Source of the DNA: Euptelea pleiosperma
Lineage: Eukaryota; Streptophyta; Magnoliopsida; Ranunculales; Eupteleaceae
NCBI GenBank assembly: GCA_035048495.1
Contig: CM068541.1
Location: 17,243,929 to 17,307,928, forward strand
DNA: 64,000 bases
Direction: 5' to 3'
Positions 56,430 through 64,000 of this stretch are shown piece after piece. The notes under the pieces were generated by a model. It was given only the letters and a program-made list of their open reading frames with translations. It was not told the DNA's origin and searched no databases. How positions within the stretch are numbered: position 1 is the first letter of the stretch; each line of letters begins with the position of its first letter. A program made the position numbers and the translations under genes.

Positions 56430-59400
56430 CTGCGGTGAAGGTTTCAAAAATTTCTTAGAACCTCATGTCTATATCAAGTCTGAATATGTGCCCAAGCACA
56501 AGTGCAGAGAATTACAAAGCAATACTCACAATTTTTAGGTGGTTTAACCCATTAAAATCAGGCTTGCTTTTCCCAAAGACTTGCAAGACCTCTTCCCTTG
56601 CACGCACTTGCCACTCTGGATGCATACTTAACACAACCATTGTCCACACTAGCAAACCTGATGTTGTTTCTTGTCCACCAAAGTAAAATAATTTGCACTC
56701 CTCGATAACCTCTTCAATACTCATTCCAATGGTTTTGGTGTTGCCATGTTCTTGAATCTCCTTAAAATTGGACTCCAATAACAAACCCAATAAGTCATCG
56801 TTAATGGCCTCTCCTTTTTTTATAGCCTTCTCTCTCTTATTGATGATACCCCTTAGCAATGCTCGAATTTCTTTATTAATTTCTTCATCCTATTATTTCT
56901 TTTTGTGGGCAGAAATCTACATACAAATGATGTTAGTGACGGCAAAAAAGTTGAAGGATAGGGAAACTTATGATATTTATCATTTAGTTCTCTTTAATTT
57001 CACTTTTTTTCTTCCTTATAAATACATTGAAATAAAATGAGATGAAAATTCTTTCAGGAATTAACCCAAAAACCTATGACACATCTATTGCAATGCTTTT
57101 TTTATTCCAAACTACGCATATTGATATTTAGTGTAGCATTTTAAGGAAGATACACTAATAATGTTCTCTTTCGACTTCACGAATAAAGAAATTATTTTTC
57201 CATGCACAAACTAAATTTCAGACCATAGTAGAAGGCAATTAAGCTTTAATCATTTGGATTTATTTGAGATTTAGAAATTTATGAAAAATGTATAGTTATT
57301 TAATAAAAAAAATTATTACACATTTCCAAGAAATCATAAGCATAGAGATTGATAATTGGAATTTCACCATAATGAGATATTTTTGTAACATTCTCTTTTA
57401 ATCAACGAAGATTATTGCACCTATAACAAACGACATACATTTTACTTTTAAAAAAATGAGATTTATTCAATAACCTAGATAATTGATTACATTAATCTTA
57501 ATAAGGTGTATATAGATAATGAATATAATCTAAACATGGAAAGCAATTAATCCTAATATAATCTTCATATATGTAGTAATCAATCTGAGTAGATCTTATT
57601 TTAATCCTAATCTAATTTAAATTGATTCTAATTACTTTATCCTAATCTTAAGAATGGTAGAATGTGATGAGATACACTTAATTGTGATTTGGTGTATCTC
57701 ATGCATTTTATGTAGATGAATAATCATTATCATTCTGCCAAAATCCTTAGTCTTAAAGATTGAGTTGCCTTTGAAGAATTCTGTCACTACTTTGGGTGTT
57801 CCAAAATAATTGAATTGCCTTGATCCAACTTTGATGTTGTTGATCATTAATGAAGGTGGTTGCCAACTAGATTGGTGATTTAGTCATGGTGGTTCATCCA
57901 AATTTTTTCTTAATTCATTCGGCTTAGATTATTGAAAACGAGTGAGATATTGTCTTTAAGAAAAAGAAATCTTCGATTTTGGGCTAAACCAAAATCCATG
58001 AAATTTTAATCTAGAGAGAAGAGTAAATAAAGAAGATGATGAAGAGCTACTGACTCTACTTGAATGGTCTAATAAAAAGGAATTGTACCTCATTGTACAA
58101 AGATGTGTGCAGACATCAATTTGCCTCACAAAATTAGGCTTTATGAGTCCTCAAGCGATGAAGTGTGTGGGCCTCTTTTGGATAACCTCACACGCTTGGG
58201 CTTTTAAAAGTTCTCAAGCAATATTTTTTGCTTTAAGTAACTTTGGACTTTAGTCAATAGGAGTTGGGCTTTGAGTAACCAAAGTCAACAAACTAGCATT
58301 GATGGTGACTGACTTAGCAAAGCAACAACTGTGAGAGTTCTCAAAAATGCACAATGATTTTTTTTAATGGTTGAATGGTGGTGATTGGACAACAATCTGA
58401 TCAAAGTAATGATCAAAAACTCAAATAGCATAAAACAACAACCAAAAGATGCTCATTGATGCAAAAACAACAATGTATTGAATAAATATATATATATATA
58501 TAAACCCTGAGAAGCAATGGCATTGGCAAATCTGGTCTGAACAAGACAGTTTCAATGGTTACAAACTATATTAACATGAACAAAGCAACAATGACAATGG
58601 TTTTAAAAGGAGATCTACGTGGTGGTACTGGTTGTAAAACCCTAAAAAGGGTAATTTGCTCTTTTTTGTTTTATAGGTTAATTAGAACTCTTTTTATACC
58701 TTAATTTGACTCTCTTTGACATCATCTACACTTAAGAATATATTTGAGAAGTTATAAGAAATTCTAAAATAACTTATTTTTTTAGGATTTTTCATATGGG
58801 GCTCACATGGGCTTGAAGTGAGGCCCATAGATTTTTAGACTGTTTTGAGGCTCATATGTGTAGTTTATTATTTAAATATGCTTGGTGTATTTATTTTAAG
58901 GCTTACATACTTTTAAACCTCTATTTTTGTTTAATTAATGTGTATCATAGTGTATATATGTATGTGGATGTGTTAGTGTGTGTGCAATACACCCTATAAC
59001 CTAGAATAATAATTAAGACATATATAAATAACCTAAGTGACATAATTAATTATTAAGTAACTTTCATGCATAAACTTTAGGTTAATTAATTAATTAATAT
59101 CTTAAATATTAATTTAATTTTTTTAATAATTAAGTAATGGGCTTAGGCCCAAACATATATAAACCTATGGCCAAGCCATCCCAACCCTTATTGATTTCTT
59201 TTTTTATGCTTAAACCTATTAGGACTTGATTGATTTTATTTTAAAACCCATTAGACCTCTTAAAACCTAACCTATTTAAGTTCTTTATGGAGAGACGTTT
59301 CACCCAGTGTTAATTATGTTTCTTGAGTTTCAGTCCCCTTTCCAATTAATGTAGGTCTTACACATCCTAAAGCTCTCTTGTTTGATCATCAACCCCCTCC

Positions 59401-60656
59401 TTTACACCTTAATCAATCCCCCTATAACACATAGGTAATGTCCTTCTCTTCCACCATTAAACTCCCCAAAACAACTAAAAATCCAACAAGTTTTAGGCTT
59501 CCTTTTGTCCTAGTTGTGGGCATATATAAGGCCTAAAACCTTTGGTTCATTTCTTGAAAAGAAAGATATTGAAGGACAATAAAAAAAAAAAGAGGAAGAA
59601 GATTGCTCACCAAAATTTCATAACTTTTTTTATTACAAGGGAAGATTTCTCTCTTTTCCTTTTATTTCTATAGATGATTTTAAAATTAATATTATTATAT
59701 ACATGTATTTCATTTCCTTCATGATTTTTAAATATCTATTCTCATATTATATGACTTGAAAATTTATTTTTTAATATTACTTTATAAAATGCATTAGTAT
59801 TAGTGATTTTTTGCATCTCTAATTATGGTTTATTATTTATATGCTCTTTCATGCATATATTGGTTATTATTGTTGTTGGAGATTCATAGGATCACAAATA
59901 TTTTTTAGTTCGATACTTGGTGTTATTAGATGCCTTGGATGCTCTCTCAAATCTTAAGAGCAGGCCTAAAGAGCAATGAGACGTAAGGGCTCCCATGATA
60001 AAAAATTAGAAACATCATTCCTTGTGATGGAGAATTAAGAGCTTGGTTAAGTTGAGAAATACAACCTCATGTCTTTCTTTTCATTTATGTGTTTTAATTT
60101 TATTTTGATTATTTATTAGAATTTTGAGATTATTTTGATGGATTAAGATGATATTGTTGTGTTACATTTATTATTGCATGCCTTATTAAATTAGTTTATC
60201 TTGGTTAGGGGCTCATCTCCATAAGAGTATGGGTAGTGGAGTGAGCTTATTGAGTTTTATAGCTTATTCTTATTCACTTTGTGCAAATGTACCAAATATG
60301 CCAGCAACTTAACTTAATGAAGTCGGTGATTTACTACTTTATTTGTTTATTTGGCTTTTCTTAAATCATGTATATGATTTATTACTTTTTTTGTTAATTT
60401 AATTCATAAATTATGTATAAAATTTATAATTTTGTTTATTATATTATATTGATATGATCAAAATAATTTTATTTGAATGAAATTGAAGTTTAATACCGAA
60501 ACATTTTTGGCATCGGAGGATGATCAACCACGAATATATATATATTATATATATTTATATTTAGACTTTAGAAAATTTAATAATAAGCATGAAATTTAAT
60601 AGGCATTACTGGTCATGTAATTGTTAGTAATTATTGAACATTTAACATAACGCCTT

Positions 60657-60712
<56 letters not shown>

Positions 60713-63093
60713 AATTTTGTAAAAATAACTTTAAATTAAAAAATAATCTATTTGAAATTTTAAAGAAATTAGAAAGAAAAAAATTAAAGAACAAAGAGGG
60801 CAAAAATACAATAATGTTATAGAAAATGAAATCTAATGAATTCACTTTCGTTTGCATTTAATATATGTGTTTGATTTTAACACTTTTGCTCATTTATTTT
60901 GGTTTGGACTTTTGTGTATTTATTACTTTTCTAGTCATAACTTTAGACTCGGTGATAAAAATGACTCGATTAATTCCAAAGCCCATAGTTTTTAAAACGT
61001 TAGTAATGATTTATTGTAGAGTTTCAAATTTTCTTAACCCTAATGTTGAAGGCCATTGTCAAATTATTTTCTACAAGTTTTCTAGACCTACAAAGACATA
61101 TCTTGCCTTGAGACCAAAATATAGCTTAGTTAAAATCAAATCTAAATTTTCTATAAGTATAAAATTTGAAAGTCTTTGATTCTAGTTGTAGATTTGAAGA
61201 CCCCGTTATCAAATTTTTCCTATCGTTTTTATTATAGAATTATTACTGCATACCATCAGAGCTAAGTTTTATTTTTTTATACAGAAAATCAATTTTAAAA
61301 TTTTTTGTAACTCGTGATTTTGTTACAATAACCATTTTATTTTATATTTTTAAAATTAATAAAAAACTTTTTTCTTAAAAAAACATGTCCATGCATAAAA
61401 ATTCTTTCTTCAAAAATAAAAAAAGAGAGTTCTACAATTTTTATTTGGTTCTGTTTTGTTTTTAGACCTGTTTTAGTAGCGAAAATTGTTCTATAACTTT
61501 ATGACAAAATTGAGAGGAAATTTTTTCTTTAAATTCATCTCATTTTTGGTTTAGTGGATTATGAAATACCCCATTTTAATCTAAATTGATTGGGATATGA
61601 TCTTTCAAAGTTTAAACGTCATTTTTTTACATGTTAAAAGTCAAGATTTTTGGGTTTTCATTTGTATAAGATTTTGGTTAACTTCCTTGGACGTTCTGTA
61701 GATTAGACTTGACCTAAATTGAGCTTGGTACCTTTAAGTTATGTTCGACCTTAGATTTGACTCATATGTCTTTCATTTGTGGTTTGACCCGTATCTTTTT
61801 TTCAACCCTCATGCCTTAATCTTGGGTTTCTAGGTGAACCCATGGATTATGGGTTGAACGACCCATGGATATTGGGTCAAGTCCATAGATCATGGGTCAT
61901 TTCATGGATCTCGAATTTGAAACGTGACAATGATTATATACCAAAGATCAAATAAGTTGAATCGGGCCTGATGGACAAAGACATCACCCATTAAAAAGAC
62001 GACGAAGCATGAAAGTTGATTAGAAATGTGTAAGTTGATGGATGACCTACTCTAATCCATGTAGAAAAATGAGATTTAGGGAATAATCTGGATAATCGAT
62101 TACATTGATCGTACTATGGTTTATATAGATAATGACAATAATCTAGATATAATCAATTAATCTTATTATATACTAACCAATCTTAATTATCCTAATCTTA
62201 ATCTAAACTTTATAAATACTAATCAATCCTAGTTGATCTTATCATAATTATAATAAGGGTAGAATGTGATAAGATATACTTAATTGTAATTCAATGTATC
62301 GCATGCACCTTATCACATTGTAACGAAATTGTTATCTCTAACATCCTTTAATGGAGAAATTCAATTCAACCCAATCAAAAAGCTTATGCGTACCTGAAAC
62401 CCGGGATATATATGGATTGAATAACTTTCGTAACAAGCTTAGCCTGTTCATTTTGGAGTTGGAATATCTGCATCCCTTCTTCATAGTTGCTACCAAATGC
62501 TATCCGAGAGATTACATCTCCAGTTAAAATCTGGAGTTCAGGCCACACATCCAATTCACATGACCCCTCTAATGCAACCAATTTTTGCCATTTGCTTATC
62601 AACTCGCTACAACTAGTATAAAACGCAGGTACCATCAACTAAAACAAACACCAATGAAACAACCAAACAATATTAGCATCATGTTAGCACAAAAAAGTTA
62701 CATCTATATATCACGAATAAAGATGCTGATTACCGTTAAATATAATTATACTATTTAGCTAATTTTCCTTGTTTTTCTTCATGAAAAATAGATATGATTC
62801 TTGATAAATGTTAATAAACCTTCAGGTGTGTTCTTGCATCTAAATGTTTGAAAGATCATGATAGAAAACAACCTTCAACTTTTCTAGATAAAAGGTTGGA
62901 TTGATAATCCTTCTATGTTTAGCCCATTTTTCACCCTCATAGCTTACAAGACCAGTTGCAAATAAGTCGATAAGTGGGTTTGATTCGAGCTTTGCAAAGT
63001 GACCAAACTTGTTGGACAAAATATCCCTTATGAGTTCTGGATCCATGATGCTCACCGTGGGAGTTGGTCCAACCCATGTAACAGACATCTTAC
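56004..63093 (-). CDS. CYP72A: Cytochrome P450, CYP72A type; exons 2-5, one frameshift, 5' end outside window
   Basis: A haem-thiolate monooxygenase of the endoplasmic reticulum; CYP72A enzymes are known to oxidise terpenoids and other specialised metabolites and, in some cases, gibberellins, but the substrate cannot be read here. Exons on the minus strand are 63093-62873, 62638-62394, 56916-56530 and 56429-56004, all with GT-AG boundaries and compatible phases. Motifs are I-helix GGQETTS, the ExxR in [15 protein letters not shown], the haem loop [10 protein letters not shown] (Cys codon at 56163-56165) and the family-typical end GAQIILHKL. Exon 1 (membrane anchor) lies beyond 64000 or is lost. 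Exon 4 lacks one base near 56880-56886, shifting the frame. Intron 3 is about 5.5 kb and full of repeats. It is either a recent pseudogene or a sequence error. Confidence 0.9.
56530..56916 (-). CDS. CYP72A: CYP72A-type P450 exon 4 with 1-base deletion
   Basis: 387 bp. Acceptor TTGTATGTAG/ATTTCTG and donor AAAATT/GTGAGT. After FLPTKKN the frame changes at GATGAAGAAATTAAT, where one base is missing; the phases of exons 3 and 5 require 388. The rest is intact: [36 protein letters not shown] and LNHLKI. Confidence 0.9.
57452..57710 (+). repeat. Direct repeat, left copy, in P450 intron 3
   Basis: AAAATGAGATTTA..., GATAATTGATTACATTAATC, GGTAGAATGTGATGAGATA and CTCATGCAT recur in order at 62065-62310. 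About 260 bp, clearly diverged. Could be LTRs of an old element or a duplicated A+T-rich repeat; no PBS or coding region supports the LTR reading. Confidence 0.65.
57711..59659. other. Intron 3 sequence, no gene
   Basis: A+T-rich with no recognised domain. An (AT)n run is at 58487-58502. TATATAAG at 59523-59530, after GGGCA, looks like the TATA box of the repeat D copy that follows. Confidence 0.45.
59660..61929 (+). repeat. Dispersed repeat family D, copy 2, in P450 intron 3
   Basis: Homologous to 2161-4969 at the blocks given for that entry, but about 1.2 kb longer between the second and third block. It contains a long (AT)n tract at 60658-60709 and a run of GACCCATGGAT/ATGGGTC-like words (61850-61905). 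It ends GAAACGTGACA. The 5' limit is uncertain and may extend to about 58660. Confidence 0.45.
60658..60709. repeat. (AT)n microsatellite
   Basis: About 25 AT units without interruption. Confidence 0.95.
62065..62310 (+). repeat. Direct repeat, right copy, in P450 intron 3
   Basis: Partner of 57452-57710. It lies about 80 bp downstream of exon 3 in reading terms and about 4.35 kb from its partner, with repeat D copy 2 between the two. Confidence 0.65.
62394..62638 (-). CDS. CYP72A: CYP72A-type P450 exon 3
   Basis: 245 bp. Acceptor TTGTTTTAG/TTGATGG and donor TTTCAG/GTACGC. It encodes [19 protein letters not shown] and AFGSNYEEG, ending YIPGFR split by the intron in phase 2. Confidence 0.9.
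62873..63093 (-). CDS. CYP72A: CYP72A-type P450 exon 2
   Basis: 221 bp. Acceptor AAATGCAG/GTAAG and donor TTGAAG/GTTGTT. It encodes [30 protein letters not shown] and [13 protein letters not shown]. The first codon is completed by one base of exon 1. The ATG of the open frame at 63106 lies in the intron and is not the start. Confidence 0.88.
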
Positions 63094-64000
63094 CTGCATT
63101 TTTCAATTAGTAACAAATCCAGTTGTTAAAAAGGACTATGGAAAGAACACATCAATTAAAATTCATTACGAGTAAAATTGTCAGGCAATCATTAGTAGAG
63201 GTGTGTACCTTACTCAAAACAAATATTAAATTATTTATCGTTTTCTTATCCTATATATCTATCATCATTGATTAATGTGAATAACTATCTTAACTTCAAA
63301 TGTATATATAATTATCTTTATCTAATGCTTTGCATGTTCTTAAACTAGTATACAACTTCTATGACTTTCTTGCTATATTTATACAGACCATTCACTCTAT
63401 AATATGATTTTTTTGGGTTTTGAATTAAATAAAAATATCTTGTGTAGTATGTAATTATTCACTTCCATAATTCACTTTAGAAATTGCTCACGAAACAACA
63501 CATTTAACCATATAAACAAATATAAATTTGGATTAATTTCATATTATAAATTGCTCAAAAAATAACTCATTTAACCAGATTCACAATTAACTGAGGTAAA
63601 TTTAAATTCATTTTACACTAGTTCTCTCTAATTTATAATTTACTTCTACTATCATTAAAAGTAAGCAAATAATATAAGAAAATATTCTTATGAAATTTAA
63701 ATAATATGATTACAAGTGAAACTACGATAGTCCAAAGAAAAATATAAAAATTAGTTCATCTTAACATGAATATTTTAAGGTGAAATGTTGTCGAATTGAC
63801 ATAATCAATGACGCTAGGATAGATATATCTTATTCTATAGGTAAACTTATTAGATATTCTAGTAATCTACGACAAAATCATTAGAATGCCTTAATCTTGC
63901 TACATTAATAGAAGGATACAATAATGTCAACTAGATTATAGATTCTATTACATTTAAACTCATGAGTGAATATGTCTTCACTTTTAGAGTCAATAGCTTT
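63094..64000 (-). other. P450 intron 1 (5' part), no exon found
   Basis: A+T-rich, with no open frame that resembles the CYP72A membrane anchor or the proline-rich hinge. Exon 1 should lie to the right of the window. Confidence 0.6.

Noticed and set aside
57452..62310. Complete LTR element bounded by the direct repeats in intron 3
   Set aside because: No PBS, polypurine tract, target duplication or coding domain was found between the repeats.
63094..63106. ATG at 63106 as the P450 start
   Set aside because: A good acceptor (AAATGCAG/G) lies at 63094 and the protein would lack the membrane anchor; the ATG is intronic.
1..64000. A novel multi-gene system hidden in the window
   Set aside because: Apart from the P450, every coding segment I could recognise belongs to a known transposon class. 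The unusual signals are in the structure of the LTRs rather than in new genes.

Overview
The window is nuclear DNA of a flowering plant. The evidence is plant-type Ty3/gypsy and Ty1/copia LTR retrotransposons, LINE and SINE copies, Tourist-like MITEs, and one intron-containing cytochrome P450 of the CYP72A type. The species cannot be named from the sequence. About 90% of what can be identified is transposable-element sequence, and the only host gene supported is the P450 at the right edge. No prokaryotic-style system, CRISPR array, rRNA or tRNA gene was seen.

Layout. 1-250: possible CACTA edge. 2161-4969: diverged repeat (family D) split by a minus-strand solo LTR (family B). 5230-7815: decayed LINE. 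8439-11294: solo LTR of family A. 11354-12130: two MITE-like inverted-repeat elements. 13317-44374: a three-level nest. A family-C solo LTR was split by a 29.5 kb element (13833-43311, target duplication TGGAC), and that element was itself split by a 17.8 kb Ogre/Tat-like Ty3 element (18607-36423, target duplication CCTAT). 44793-53355: wrecked copia element with family-C LTRs, a zinc-knuckle gag remnant and no pol, itself hit by a minus-strand copia LTR, a Tourist MITE and a family-B solo LTR (target duplication GGCAC). 53960-55620: copia and LINE scraps and a SINE. 56004-63093: exons 2-5 of the P450 on the minus strand; exon 1 lies beyond the window.

The inner Ogre-like element carries, in order, a DUF7745-like ORF1 with a coiled coil, a tandem-repeat spacer, gag, protease, a probable GT-AG intron, reverse transcriptase, two RNase H domains, integrase and a long 3' non-coding region. 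It is dead: it has several in-frame stops, frameshifts and a lost protease aspartate. The outer element has 3 kb LTRs, a tRNA-Asp primer site as in Athila, and a single Gln/Tyr-rich gag-C-like ORF with no pol, so it looks like a non-autonomous Athila derivative. Its LTRs carry a MITE, four hairpins and a possible leader intron that spans the poly(A) signal. These LTR features are the least ordinary signals here. The P450 keeps all its signature motifs but has lost one base in exon 4.
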